Made by a program: the position numbers and the translations under genes. This document shows, piece after piece, positions 1 through 17,100 of a stretch of DNA of 64,000 bases. Position 1 is the stretch's first letter, and every line of letters begins with the position of its first letter. The notes beneath the pieces are model-generated. The model was not told the DNA's origin and made no database searches. It saw nothing but the letters and a program-made list of their open reading frames with translations. Where the stretch lies: the NCBI GenBank assembly GCA_907165065.1, contig OU015528.1, forward strand, positions 72,149,474 through 72,213,473, written 5' to 3'. This stretch comes from Caprimulgus europaeus. Its lineage: Eukaryota > Chordata > Aves > Caprimulgiformes > Caprimulgidae.

Positions 1-2617
1 GCAAAGCAAATAGACTTTATTCAGTGATTGATTAAAAGAGGCTTACTCCCTTGGTCAAATGTACAATTAAGGATAATTTAATGTGTTAAAGAGAGAAGTT
101 AATTTTAGGATGCTTTGTGAAGGATATAGTGTTTCCTAACTAAACATAGATTCTATATTTCCAATTTGCTTCATGATGTCTAATTGAAACCATTTATAAT
201 CAAGCTGGAAATATCTCAGTAACCATTTACTTTCTCCAAATATTCATAACACACTGTGGTTTTAAGAAGCATTTCAAGCAAAGCCACAGTAGCAGCATTT
301 CCCTATTTAAATTGGATTTTTGAATCAATAAAATGAAATAAAATATGCTCTATGTTTACTGAAAACAGTAATTTTAAACTTGCGGTAAACTGTAATTGAC
401 AATAACAAACTCCTGCACTTGTCAAGTAGGGCAATGTTTGTTTCCACTTCTTGGGCTTAGCTACAGGAAGGTATTTGTTCAGTGTTGACTTTAAAGTAAT
501 TGTCTAATCATCCTAGTGATGGAATTTCACTGGCTGTTTGCAATAAAGAGACAGAGCTGGAGCGTGAAGACAGGCTAAGCCTCTGCTTTCCGTGCACTGC
601 ACAGCATATCAAGTGAATAGGCATTGCCAGGTTCCCTTTGCAAAGTTCTAACCCTGGAGAGATTTAATAAAAATAATCCTTCACAGGCTTTTCATTTTTA
701 ATTAAATAAAACCAAGGAGTCTAGAAAGGAAACAGTAGATGCAGCTTTCTCTGAAGTCTATCAACACCATTTTTGAGGTAACTGATGTCATTTCCAGAAG
801 CATCACAGTCTAAATGCACTGAAAGAATTGACAAAGCAGGAGCAGAAATTCTGGCAGCAGCATGCTTCAGGCAGACTGCAGAAAGCAGTGGATTGCAGAG
901 TCTATCAGCACCTTTGTGACTCTTAACAGTGGTTTTGTGTTTATTTATCTCTAAGCTCTACTCTCATTCCTTAGAGACTCCATTTTTACCCATTCAATAG
1001 CTAAGACCAAAGAATGCTGACTCTCAGAGATGCCTAATAGTAGGTTATTTTTGGCCTCTTTTCACTGTCACTCCTGTAATGGGAAAGGCAGTGGGATTCA
1101 GCTTACCAATATGCTGACCTTTTCTTTGGAGTGTGAAACTTAACACTGTGGGCTACAGCCTGAAACATGCTTTCTCTTCATGCTGCTGGAAAAGCATTGA
1201 AAAGACCTCTTAACTCTGCCCTAAATGAGCAGCCAAAAATGAACCCATTAATCCTCTGTTAGCTGGCACAGCCAGCTACTTCAGCCTCTGATGTGCTCTG
1301 CAACATATAGAGACAAACGTGACTAAATCCATTAACACCCAGGAAAGATCTGATTCCTCAAGTAACTTGTTCCATGACAATGGGAAAGTTACTTGTGCTC
1401 TTCTTTTATATCTGTTTGAGCTCCTATGCCTTTCCTGCTGGGGGGGCTACAATCCAGTCTGACCCAAATGTGGCCACTGAGAGCCAAGGGAGAGAAGCAT
1501 TGAAAGTGAGTGGAACTTAGGGCAACATTTTTGTAAATCATTGTCAACTTTGCTGAAGTGCTGTCTCAATGTTCTCTTTTCTTGCCAAAAAAACACCATT
1601 TAGTCTTCAGTGCTAGGAGATATCAATGTAAGCACTATAGTCATTAATATTGAAAATCCTGCAGATGTGCTATACAAAATGTCAAATAGGAAAGTAATAA
1701 TTCCCTTGAATTCAGCAGTTTTGCTAAAAATTTGATAATTTACTTATCTGTTTTCCTATACTAACTCAATGCCAGTGACTTACTTTGAACCACATCAATC
1801 AAACAAAAAAAACCATTTGGTATTAATGTCAGCACTGCTATAGTGGTCCAGCTTATTAGCCAAGGAGGTAAAATCATATTCATAATGTTTAAATCTCAGA
1901 TAATATCTTTTTTGGAGCATCTACTTCTGCATTTTGACCTATTCTGTAACACCAAGAGAGGCAGAGGAAAAGATTAATTTAAAATGAGAGAGGACATGCA
2001 TTAAAAATCATAGCATAGGAAGAAAGGCTGGCACAGACTAGTTAAGCTAATAGGGCTTTTCATCTCTCATTCCTGCCATTCAGTGATAAATTAATTGTAT
2101 GCAATGTTTACTTCTGCAAATGCTTGCATTTAGTGTAAAACAGAATATTGATTGAGTTAGTAAAGGAAAAACAACACCAAAAATAGTGATCCAGCACATT
2201 TTATTCCACTGTTAAGCTCAAGAGAGCAAGCCCCTAGCCTGCTAGAAGATAAAGAGGTTTAGCCAAACAGCTATTTGAAATGTCTTTGCGTCTCACAGTC
2301 AAAAATCTGTATAATGCTGACATGATGAGGGGTAGACCAGCAAGTGGAAACAAAAGCAGCTTTGCAACAGACAACAATTGCCATGGGCGGGTAAGTAGTT
2401 GTATTCTCAAAAGGTATGGGGAGAAGAAATCCTGAATGTGAAACTGTATTGAGTTTACATGGTAAGGTTTTCATAGTGAGGGGCCACAGCGGTGGCTTCT
2501 GTGAGAAGTAGCCAAAAGTTTCCCCGATGTCTGATAGAGTCAATGCCAGCTGGCTCCAAGACAGACCTACTGCTGTCCGAGGATAAGCCCATCAGTGACA
2601 GTGGTAACACCTCTGTG

Positions 2618-2634
2618 ATAACATACTTAATAAG
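2618..2634 (+). promoter_or_regulatory. TATA-like stretch of the LTR-like element
   Basis: The sequence ATAACATACTTAATAAG sits about 120 bp before the tandem array. It resembles ATAACATATTTAAG in relatives I remember. It would be the core promoter if the block is an LTR. The copy here is changed, and activity is unknown. Confidence 0.35.
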
Positions 2635-2751
2635 GGGAAAAAGAAAACTGGGGAACTGCAGTTGGAGAGATGAGTGAGAATATGTGGGAGAAACAACTCT
2701 GCAGACACCAAGGTCAATGAAGAAGGAGGGGAGGAGGTGCTCCAGGTGCCA

Positions 2752-3190
2752 GAGCAGATTCCCCTGCAGCCCATGGTGAAGACCGTGGTGAGGCAGGCTG
2801 TACCCTTGGAGCCCATGGAGGTCCGTGGTGGAGCAGATATTAATTGGTAGCCCGTGGAGGACCCCATGTCAGAGCAGGGAGATGTGTCTGAAGGAGATCA
2901 TGACCCCTTGGGATATGTGCTCTGGAGCAGGCTCTTGGCATGACCTATGGAGCCATGGAGAGAGGAGCCCACACTGGAGCAGGTTTGCTGGCAGGACTTG
3001 TGGCCATGTGGAAGGGACCCACAATGGAGCAGTCTGTTCCTGAAGGACTGCACCCCATGGAAAGGATCTATGCTAAAGCAGTGCATGAAAAGCTGCAGCC
3101 CATGGGAAGGACTCACAAAGGAGAAGTTCATGGAGGACTGTCTCCTGTGAGAGGGACCCCATGTTGGAGCAGGGGAACAGTGTGAGAAGT
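2752..3190 (+). repeat. Imperfect tandem array of 40-52-bp units inside the LTR-like element
   Basis: The phrase (A/G)GAGCAG, or a one-step variant, recurs at about 2,752, 2,791, 2,831, 2,873, 2,925, 2,977, 3,027, 3,076 and 3,167, with a decayed copy near 3,119. Each copy is followed or preceded by variants of CCCATGG and GGACCC or GGACTG. Spacing grows from about 40 bp at the left to about 50 bp at the right. This fits an old array expanded from a short unit. Confidence 0.75.
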
Positions 3191-3394
3191 CCTCCCCATA
3201 AGGAGGAAAGAGCGGCACAAAAAAATATGTGTTGAACTGACTGAAACCCCCATTCCCCATCCACATCCACCGCTGCTGGAGAGGAGGTAGAAAAAATTGA
3301 GAGTAAACTTAAGCTGGAGAAGAAGGGAGGGGTGGGTGGAAACTGTTTTTAAGATTTGGGTTTATTTCACATTATCTACTCTGATTTGATTGGT

Positions 3395-3400
3395 AATAAA
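3395..3400 (+). terminator. AATAAA polyadenylation signal of the LTR-like element
   Basis: AATAAA lies in GATTGGTAATAAATTAAATT on the plus strand, followed by a T-rich, then GT-containing tail, as in the R-U5 part of an LTR. It is antisense to SEMA3E, so it could end antisense transcripts but not the gene's own RNA. Confidence 0.45.
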
Positions 3401-4990
3401 TTAAATTCATTTCCTCAAGTTGAGTCTTTTTTGCCCATGAGAGTAATTGGTGTGTGATCTCTCCCTGTCCTTATCTTGAACAACAAGCCTTTTGTTATAT
3501 CTTCTCTTCCCTGCCCATTTGAGGAGGTGGAGTGATAGAGTGGCTTTGATGGGCACCTGGACCTGGTGTCTACCCAGAGTCCACCCACCACAGACATTTC
3601 TCTGGGTTAGACTGGCAATGCCTCCTGTAGTACTCCTCCTGACTTACAGCAGGAAGGAGAAGGTGAGGGAGGTCCTGGTTGTGCCCCATCTGTGAGATGC
3701 TGGTGGGTCCCTACAATGCAAAGGGCAGCCTCAAGCCACACTGACAGGCAGTGAACCTGGGGCTGCTCTCCTTACCCCCTGAGCTGTGATATGAGAGTCC
3801 CGGGCTAAGATACTACAAGGATAGAAAATTCAGAACAAGCTAAATAAAGAGTGAAACAGGAAGAGTTTGAGATGAAGATTACTTGTGATGTCTTTGAGAA
3901 GTCAACATACAAATTGGGAATTCCTTGTAGAAATTAATTATCTGTCTCCAAGTAATGTGTTTATGATTTCCTCCAGAATTTCTGTTTACCAAATGAAGAA
4001 TCTAAATGTCAGGCAGGAACAACTGTCTACATGACAATACCAGCATAGTTGCAGAATGTGCTACAACAGCTGCCAGATTAATTGCATTTTAAAAATGTTT
4101 TGTTTCTTTTCTTCACTTAGTGTCCATTGGAAGAAAAAAGAAGTTAATGAAGAAGCTGGTGTAAAAATTAGAGAAAAACATGAATGCTTTTGCTGAGTTT
4201 GGTTCTTACCAAAATAGTTTTAATATTTCTATATTCTCTGTATATGGTACAGAACAAGAATGTTAGTAAGCTCAGGAACCTGATTTGAGGGTAACAAAAT
4301 CTCAGTTTGTGATGTCTGAAAGCAAACCAGTGAATTGTGAGGATTCTACACTATTGGTTCTAGAAACAACCAGTCTTGAGGGAAGGACCTCAAGTGATGG
4401 AGGATTTACTCCTTATCTGCAAATGTGTTTATTCTGATTAGTTAGTTTTGTTAAAATCTATGTCTCATTTCTAGCATTTACACTAATTTAAGTGATAGAA
4501 ATATTGAATTTTTTTCCTTTTTGAAATAAGGGAAGTAGAAACACTTCATCTTAAAATACGGAATCATATTGGTTTGTTTGTTTGTTTTCTTTTAACACCT
4601 CTTAAATGCCATGGTTTCAGCAGGCAATAGAAAGAAAGTGAATTGCTTTGTGCAAGCTTGTCTTTTCCATTTACAAACTTATTTACATTGGAAAATATTG
4701 CATGTATGTTAAATAGTATTTAAGGTAATGCACTTACTGCTTCTGAATGCAGCATCTGGCCCACCTTCTAGAGGTGCCTCTTTCTACTCCTGTTGTCTGA
4801 GGTCTTAACTTTGGGACCTTAGGACCTTAATGCAAGGTTGCTAAATTCCAGTTCCGACAGAATTTTGAGAAACCTTATATACTTAATTCCCCTATTATCC
4901 TTTGGGAAATGTATTGTTGTAGTACTTGATTAAACATATTGCTCAGCCATTCCACACTTTTCCAGAAATGTTAGAGTATGTGTATGTTCA

Positions 4991-6540
<1,550 letters not shown>

Positions 6541-6610
6541 CTTGTAGTATTGAAGAGGCCAAATATCACCGGATTTTTGTTATCACGAGTTTGCAGCAAA
6601 AACACATCCT
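6541..6610 (-). CDS. SEMA3E: SEMA3E exon 9, sema domain
   Basis: This 70-bp exon completes the glutamate codon from exon 8 and ends with AG of a split serine codon. It encodes residues 272-294 plus two bases. It reads EDVFLLQTRDNKNPVIFG, then LFNTT. NTT followed by serine is an N-glycosylation sequon. VFLL-TRD-KNPVIFGLFNTTS is the SEMA3E version of a strand that reads VFLM-FKDPKNPVVYGVFTTSS in SEMA3A as I remember it. The acceptor is AATTTTACAG and the donor is GTAAAC. Intron 8, separating it from exon 8, is only 338 bp, the shortest in the window. Confidence 0.95.
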
Positions 6611-8878
<2,268 letters not shown>

Positions 8879-9021
8879 CGCACATACACGTCCCACTCTG
8901 GTATATATGGCATGAGTGCTTGTTTCAGCCTCTAATGATTTTTCAGTAAAGAAGAAATATACTTTGTTATCATCGTGGTCTTCATTGTCAGGAATTATGT
9001 ATGAGCCAACAAATTTTGGTT
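8879..9021 (-). CDS. SEMA3E: SEMA3E exon 7, sema domain with the YFFF motif
   Basis: This 143-bp exon completes the glutamate codon started in exon 6 and ends in phase 0. It encodes residues 186 (split) to 233. It reads EPKFVGSYIIPDNEDHDDN, then KVYFFFTEKSLEAETSTHAI, then YTRVGRVCA. The D-D-x-K-V-Y-F-F-F motif is a core propeller strand conserved across semaphorins. The cysteine near the end is conserved. The donor is GTAAGA. The acceptor, GGTTTTTTTAAAG, has A at -3 and a short T tract, so it is weaker than most in this gene. Skipping would shift the frame. Confidence 0.95.
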
Positions 9022-11006
9022 CTTTAAAAAAACCAAAAAAATAATTGAATTCAAGTTTATTAAAACATTCTCTTATTTTTTAAATCCTTAAAATCAGATG
9101 GTAGCAAAGAAAAAAATAAATTAAAGAATCAGAGATCTGTCAGTCAGAGACCTACCTAGGGGAAATGGGGCAATAGAAATAGGAAAAGACACCTATTTTT
9201 TGTGGGTGGGTATATATAGAACATATGGAATACATTAATGTCAAACTATTTTTATAGCTCCAATTCACAAATCAATATTCCTTTGTGTGTGTGCAAGAAA
9301 AAGACCTTGTTCCAGTTCCATTCTCTGGGGTTTATATATTTTAATTTGGATTAGGTTAAACCTGGCACTAATATTCACATACAGTCTCTGATCCCATACA
9401 AACCAGGTGTAGGAATGTCAACTTTGGACAAACAGACTTTTAGATAAAGAAAAAAATTCACTCTGGGGGTTCAGCTAATAGATGTTATATGAACATTTAT
9501 CTTCACAGATAGAAGATGCATTGTGTGCCTTTGTCATTAAATAAAAACCTTCTAAATTTTTCCTCTTCTGACATTTTTGCTGCAAAATTCAAACCTAAGT
9601 TCAGACTTCAGACCATGCCTGTGTATCTTTTAACATCACACGAAGCAGAGCTATGAATGATTCAGTCTCATTGAACCATAGGAAAGTTTTTACAAGTCCT
9701 TTAAATGAGAAAGTTGTTCATACAATTAGTATGATTTCTTAAGAAGCAGTGGGTGATGTAAATATTTTCTAACTTCCTGTTGTCTATGAAAACAGTCATT
9801 GCATTTTAAGACATTTATACAACACTTGCTAATTTTCTGAAATATTTTTAAGATACTTTAAAAAATATTCCCTTTCTGCAAATTTAAATTTCAAGTATAG
9901 AAAAAATGAAAAGCAGTTTGAGGCCATAACTTAGAGAATTCTATATTTAAAATAGTGAAATCTTCCAGAAAGAAGAGAAAATTCACTTGCATGTTGTGAA
10001 GAGCCACCTGATTGTTGCTACCCATATATAGCCAGTCTAAATGCTTAGTTCAGCAAGATTCTGAGTGTTGGACATAAATCAGATGTAAGAATATTCTAAA
10101 CTTTTTTTTTTTTTTAAAATGTATTGAATTCAAATCCTAGGTCAGAGTAGTGTAGGAAGAAGTATGTACCAGAACTATTTTCTTTCTTCTGATTCAGGAG
10201 AAAACTGCCTTGAAATTTGAGAGAAAAAACTTGTAAGTCCTTTCACTGAAAAGATGATGCTAACTACTGACTCTCTTTGCCAAACATTACCAGTAATTGT
10301 GTCACTGTTATGATTAAATATTAGAATACTTTTGGAGCAAAACAAATCAAGATTCTGACTCTTGACACTTTGAAATTCAGTTACATTTCACATCAAATAG
10401 TACAAAACAATTTCTAGATTTCTCAGCACATAATTTTGGTCAATATTTATCTTGTGGAATATTTAAATCTTCTTCTTCAGTACCACTTGCTTTAACTTAT
10501 TTCATTAAAGTCTACCATCATCATATGTTTATTATTTTGTGTTATTGCATGACATGTCTTTACTGCACAACTTGGCAAAGACTGAGTTAATTTATTGCAA
10601 CATAAAGAAAAAATTATCTCATCTGGAAAAAAAAGAGTACTACGTTCTAAGTAGAAGCTCCAATTAATTGAATAGAGAATTTTAAAATATTATTTTAATT
10701 ATAATTGGCTTATCATGAAATAGTATAGAATATTAAGAGTATAAATAAAAGCAATTTTAAAAGTGAAAAATGAACGATTTTAAATTTCCACTTGTTAAAT
10801 CCAGTATGTAATCAAAGTAAAGATTTCAATGCTCCTCCTGGCAGGGAGTTCATGAAAATTTTCACAGAAAAAAAGGTAGCTTTAACGAACTCGTCTCCAA
10901 ATGGATATACATATACATGAACAATATCTTTTTAATTTCTGGTTAAAGAGAAATTGTTTAGCTATCCATAAAAACCTCGGGTACTTCCTTCTCCTCCTCC
11001 CCATAC
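9022..11006 (-). other. Intron 6 of SEMA3E
   Basis: This 1,985-bp intron runs from donor GTATGG to the weak acceptor TTTTTTTAAAG. It contains only AT-rich sequence and a short T run near 10,103-10,115. Confidence 0.85.
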
Positions 11007-11126
11007 CTTTCAACAGGCGCTCATTATCAGGTTCAGTTCGGAGATGGGCCATGTGATTCATGGTGCGAAACAAAGCAGCATCTCTTCCCCAGTAGTCACT
11101 GTAGAGACCAGTAAAAAGTTCACCAC
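11007..11126 (-). CDS. SEMA3E: SEMA3E exon 6, sema domain
   Basis: This 120-bp exon enters with two bases that complete the glycine codon from exon 5 and leaves with one G. It encodes residues 146 (split) to 185 plus one base. It reads GELFTGLYSDYWGRDAAL, then FRTMNHMAHLRTE, then DNERLLK. ELF(T/A)GLYSDYW(G/S)RDAA is the stretch that most clearly separates SEMA3E from SEMA3A and SEMA3C as I recall them. The acceptor is GGTCTGCAG and the donor is GTATGG. The open frame continues into both introns, but similarity stops at the splice sites. Confidence 0.96.
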
Positions 11127-14100
11127 CTGCAGACCATACATTAAAAGACAAAACAATTTGGTAATGCTCTACTTATTAATTTAATTGCATATGATAGGAA
11201 CTGTATCATAAATGTGGCTCTCTAGTATTTGCTCAGATTCAGGTCAGAAGGCAAGTCAGTAAGTTACATACAGTCTAAAGAGCTTATGGACGTTGTTCCT
11301 ACCAGCACTGCAACATTTACCATTGGAACAGCATGAGGACAAGGATTTTAAATTTCATTCATGGGCTTGTCTTCCTTTTCATTAACTGACTTAATGGCTT
11401 TGGAATAGGTTCATGCACAAAACATGAAGGCATCAAGTTAACATCTAACCACATCTGCCACAGTACCATCTGCCACATCAGGCATCTAAGTTCAAAGGTC
11501 TCACTGTCGTTCAATGGCTGTCATTCTATGTCATTCTAGTGCCTGGCCTTAGAAACACCTTACCCTTTTTCAGCACATAAATTTTCACCAGTGCAAAGAC
11601 TCTGACCAGTAGTTTGATTCTGAGCACTTACAGACGTACTTTGGTCTTGCTAATGAGAAGCAACAAATTGCTTGGTCCCGGAACTGGAAGGGACATGGGT
11701 TTATGAGGGGGTAGAAATAACAACAGGAACAAGAAAATAGGATGAAAATGCTGCAGCAGGTTTCAGTGCTAAGGAAAAGAACAGCGACAGCTGCACCAAA
11801 GCACTGATTTGGGCTACAGTGCATGGATATAGCTCAAGGCTAAACCATACCTGCATCCACAGATTAGACCTCAAACAGAGGGGTGCTTCTGAGCATGGTT
11901 ATCAGATTTGGCTCTGTGCAAAACATAGCTGAAAAAAAGATTCATTAGTGACGCATATACTGAAAATACTGGAGGGCTGGATGCAGTTATCTCCCCAGCT
12001 GGAGAGATAAGAAGCTGTACCTGCTACCTTAGAAGTGATGTCTATAAACAAGCACATGTTTTACTAGGCTGAGGGAGTTTTCCAGTCAGCCTACTGGAGC
12101 TGTTCCACTTCACCTGAAATAACTACAGTTTGGGTACAACTTGCTGGCTGAAGGGTTTAGGTGTTCAGTGGACAGAGAAGAAGAAACTATTTTAAATGTG
12201 GTCCAACAATAACTTGTTTTCATATCCTTTTAAAACCTTCACCAAAGTAGGGGCAGGATTGAGCTCTCATCTATCCTGTACTAACTGGTGATGAATATTT
12301 CCTGAAAAATTTATGGGAACAGAAATTTGGTCCCATTTTCAAAGGGCTTAGTTAGCAGTCACAAATTAAGCAAGCATAGGAAAAAATTAGAAATAATACA
12401 CTGATTGCCAATAACTGTTGAAAATCTATATGTAGTTGGGTACAACTAGATCATACATAAGTTAAAAAATCCAGCCTATATCTATCTGACCTATAAAATG
12501 GTCATATCAGATATATTTTACTTTAGAGAAATACCAGCAATAATTGTAACTTTTTGTTATGCATGGGTGCAACTCCTCTTTACTGATCAAGCATTAAGAA
12601 TAACATATTTCATATCCTTGTGGACTCAGATTAGAAAATTTTTAAGCCCAATTTAAGAAGCAGACAGTTATTGTCACTAGGTGGCATCCTTATGTCAGGA
12701 AATAACACAGAAGGAATTAAACTGCACAAGAAGAGGGAAATAAATTATTTCCAGTTCGTGGCTAATCTGAGTGGAAGTCTCAGTGACACGGCTTCCTACC
12801 CTCTTATCAGAATAAACATGACTGATCCATTCAAATGACATTTGCTGGCATTTATAAAGGATTAAAGCAAAAGCAAGAATTTTGCTTGTTGGTCTCCCTC
12901 AAAGTGTGAATTTTGTTTCCTTTAACAGATATATATGAATTGAATTGAATTGAAGTCTGAATAATGACCCTGAAAAGTTTATTGTTTGGCAGCTGGGGAT
13001 GGTTCAGACGTCTCTGCTGTTTTGGAGCTGAGTGTAGCTTTGCCTCAGGCTTCACCATATAAAGAGTGGATATTGCCTTGTAAAACACTTGATCATGATT
13101 TAGTGTAAAATATTGGCAAGTGAAATGAAAAGTAAGTATAAATTACAGCATCAGCAAAAATTAAGGTTGCCTAGAACTAGGAGAGCTTTATTTTTTAAAC
13201 AACATGGACCTGTTTAAAACAGCAGAATTTGCCAGTGTCTGAATAATGTTCCAAACACTCATCATAACCCTAATTAAATTTCATTAGCCATAAATCCCTC
13301 TTTAAGAATTCCATTAGAAAAGTATCTCAGACTGTCTGGGTTTTATTTTTAATTATGGTGATGTGTAATACAAAACCATAGTGAATCTTGGAAAATGCAT
13401 CAGTGCAGGATAAATGATTTGTCACATATTGCTAGTGATCAGGATTGACATTTATAAGACCAGATGTTCAGATGTTTGGATATGAAGCCTACTCCTTCTG
13501 TTTGACATAGGTATAAAATGTTAGTATATGTAACTAACCTGCTGGTATGGCATTCTACCATATACCAAGGAAGTTATCACTGATTTAATCTGTGAGATCC
13601 TCCTGGGGGGAGAAAATTGAAGTTCCAGTATTGTTCTATGAAAGATATTGTACAGATACAGAAATTGTATCTGATTTTTACCTTTAATTCTTACTAAACT
13701 AAACATAAGGCAAATATCAAGTGTGAGCAGACGGGTCATCTCACCTAAGGAAAACCATGAGACAATACTGCTGAGTGTGATCGGCAAAGATCTCAGCACA
13801 AGAACATTCAACATAATTCTGAGATCTTTTACTCATTTGACGTTGAGGACCTTTTCCTCTTCAATAGTCTTTTGCACATCCTTTAAATCCATGTTACTGA
13901 TTTGAACACTGCTAGGTTTTTACAGGTGCTTATTAATTCTAAATTTAGAAAAAATCTGAGGTTTAGGTTTGAAAAATCCTGGCAAGATTTCTATTCTTTT
14001 CCACTGAAAAGCACCTACTATGTAACAACTCATTCCTGTCCTATTTGCAGGGTTTTAAACTACTGCACATCACACTGATAAACCAGTATCTTCACCACTC

Positions 14101-17100
14101 CTCACCTTTTCCAGTCTAACCTCAGCTTCACATATATTTAACAAATTAATTGCTAAAATTTAAGTTTTAATACAGCCTGGTTAACCTGACTAAAACAAGA
14201 ATAGAAACTTTCTTTGTAAACTCATCTAGGTGTTCCTGCTCCGGCAGGGGGATTGGACTAGATGATCTTTCGAGGTCCCTTCCAATCCCTAATATTCTGT
14301 GATTCTGTGATTCTGTGATTCCTTATTTAAATAAACAAACAAAAAATCCCATAGACTTAAAAAATCTGTTTTAGCTTAAATGATATATGCATACTTTTTA
14401 GCTAGCATTCTTTTCAAGCAAACAAATACATCAAAGTTCAGTTAGGACCATTTAAAAAAATACCTTTATTTTTTCCCTTTTCTCAAAATATTTACAGAAC
14501 CAAATACAAACTTTTTTCTTATAAACCAAAGAAATCCTAGATGACAACCTTGGAAGTAAAACAGGTTGAAGCATGTGATTTGATTTTAAAAAAAATAATA
14601 TACACAAGGGCTTTTTTATAAGTAAGCTGTTTCCACCTTAGAAGTGGGTTTCCTTTGTTTGTTATTTGCAGGTTTTGTGTACCTGCTTCAAACTGGAAGG
14701 TAATACAAACATAAAATATTGTTCATCCATTGTCCTTCTTGTGTAAAATCCCTATTATATCACTTTCTACAAAATGGACTAGCTGTGTTACGAGTAAAGG
14801 AATAGAACATAATGAGTAGAACATAAGCAGCACATTTCATGTGTTTCTTTGACTGTCTGCCAGTTATTATTCACATGACAACATGACAACTAAAATCAGA
14901 ATACCAATTCACATTTTTAGCAAGTTATACATCTCACAGTAGGAAAAAAAAAAGAAAAAAATCAAAAGAAATTAGCTATTGCTTAGCTGGTAAACTTTCT
15001 GTTTTCTGTCTGCCACTCAAGTATTCTGTCTTCTGCTTTGGGAGAAAATGTATTTATTATAATTCATTATCTAGAGTGAAAAAAAAAGGCATAAATACAT
15101 GAAATTATTTTAAAACTGTAAAAATGAAAAATTACAGGAATGGATTCCCTGGATGGAAAAACATATTCAAATGTAGTTTAGGTTTTTCACCACTTGCTTG
15201 TGATATATTGCAGGTAACAAAACATAGACATAAATTAATTTCTCAGCTTTCAGGAGCTAGTGTGGTCTAAGTTAATCAGTGTGCATGTTCTGGTATAAAA
15301 AATAGTTTTGGCTATTGAAAGCAGATGAGAGAGTTCATTAGAAATAGAAGTCCAAAAGTTTTATATGCCCTTTATCTAAATATATACATTTTATTCAGCT
15401 TGTCTGCTATCCAACATCTATTCTGTTTCCTGATGTTGACAATAAATTGCTAAAAGTTAATTGTTCGTAAATTGAGGAATTCATCACAAGCTATTTTACC
15501 ACTGAGCCAGATAACCTGTAATAAAACTTACGATATCATGGATATTTAGTTTTAAAGCCAAGTCACGAACTATTGTTTTCTTGAAGTGGGTATTTTAACT
15601 GATGTGTTGAAATACATGAAGAGATACAGAACAAGAGATTCTCTTTCTTCCTAAATTAATCTAGCTAAAACTGGTTCTAATTAGTGATGTTGCAAATTAT
15701 CTTTCAGGATCAAGATTTCAAAAGCTTTTAAATGTTTGTCAGAGGTGTGTAGTTTCCTTGTTAATCTAATCCTCACTGTCAGTCAATAGCCACACTGGTG
15801 TAGGCTGCTGTCTTAATGTGAGTTGTAGAGGTGGAAGCAGGTTTTGAACAGTTTAGTTAAGAAGAAAAAGATGCTGAGATGTGAAAGTCTTTGCTAACAA
15901 GTTTGCATAAAACCTTTTCAAGGACATGCGCATTGGTTGAACCTACATGGAAGAGTGGAGGTAATTCTGGGGTGTAGCCTCCAAGGGCACACTGACTCTA
16001 TACCAGGAGCAAATTCCACTTTCTAAGAAAATTGGAGTGCTTTAAGAAGAAAGGAGCCTCCAAGCACTGGAGGAAAGACTGGAAGTCTAGTCCTGAAGGG
16101 TGCATGGTGTAGTTGTCATCTACATGGACTCCAGGATATTTTTCCTAAGTGTTGGAAGTGTTTAATTCCAACAGTATAAAAAAATATAGAAGCACAAATA
16201 AAGTAATAAACTTTTTGAAGGACTTGGTTATGCTTTTAAGATACCATTCTGTGATTACTTGAAGTTACAGAAATCCCAATAGAGGCCTAGAAAAACAGCC
16301 TGTTAATACCTTTCTTGGGTCATATTGGCTTTGATGAAGGGGTAAATGTCCGTTTTTTTATGTTGTTTCAGTAATCTGATAAAAAAAAATATTGTTTTCT
16401 CCTATTAATCTTGCCACATTACAGAATTGTTAGCTTTGTGAGACTGATTTTATAAGTCTTTGTCGGTGGATGTCCAAGACTTTGATCAGAATTTATCAGG
16501 GAAGGGCTTATTTGATGGATTTCTTTTTCAGATAATACTATGAGGATCCATAGGACCTCCCATAATCCAGGCAAACTAATGAATCCAGGCCAGAAATACA
16601 AGAACTAACCATTAGTCTTGAAGTGCTCCGAGGAACAATCTGGCTTCCATTTAAGTAATAAAATTCACATTGATCTCACAGTAGGAACATGATCAGGTTA
16701 ATTTATTTACTTAGTTCTGTCTGAGGAAAGGTTGAGAAGGACTTCAAGATTAGACCATGAGGTTTCAGGCCTACAGCAAATTCCATGGGCTAAGTCTTTG
16801 TTCCCAGGCTGAGCTAAGACTGGAATCTGTTAAAACTGAAGAAACAATTTAGAAATAAGGGTGGAAGAGAAGCATAACAATCTATGTTTCCTGGATTTTG
16901 GAAGGTCAGTCAAAATACATCATTTTTTTCTGATTCTTTCATGACTTCTTAACCCACTAACTCCTAAGATTTTTAGCTGTAATTTTTGTTTAATGGGAAT
17001 GAACAAAATTTTGTTGAATTTCTGCAATTTGAAAAATTTGGCACTGCTGATGAAGGTTCCTATTGTCAGTAATTTGTTAATATAAAGGAACAAGTAAACC

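Larger units (their letters stand above)
2440..3592 (+). mobile_element. Solo LTR-like avian retroelement, antisense to the gene
   Basis: This GC-rich block stands out from the AT-rich intron. Read on the plus strand it has the order of an LTR: a TA-rich promoter-like stretch near 2,620-2,632, a body of imperfect tandem repeats (2,740-3,190), a polyadenylation signal AATAAA at 3,395-3,400, a roughly 190-bp tail, and an end in CCACCACA at 3,592. I remember close relatives with the same phrases in many bird genomes, which supports a dispersed repeat. No pol- or env-like frame, primer-binding site or second LTR is visible, so a solo LTR is the simplest reading. The left edge (TG near 2,445) is uncertain and no clear target duplication was found. 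The several 60-122-codon frames inside it are by-products of the repeats. Confidence 0.7.

Noticed and set aside
2898-3266. 122-codon minus-strand frame, with several others on both strands at 2,271-3,695
   Set aside because: They arise from the GC-rich tandem array of the LTR-like element. The peptides repeat the array and match no gene family.
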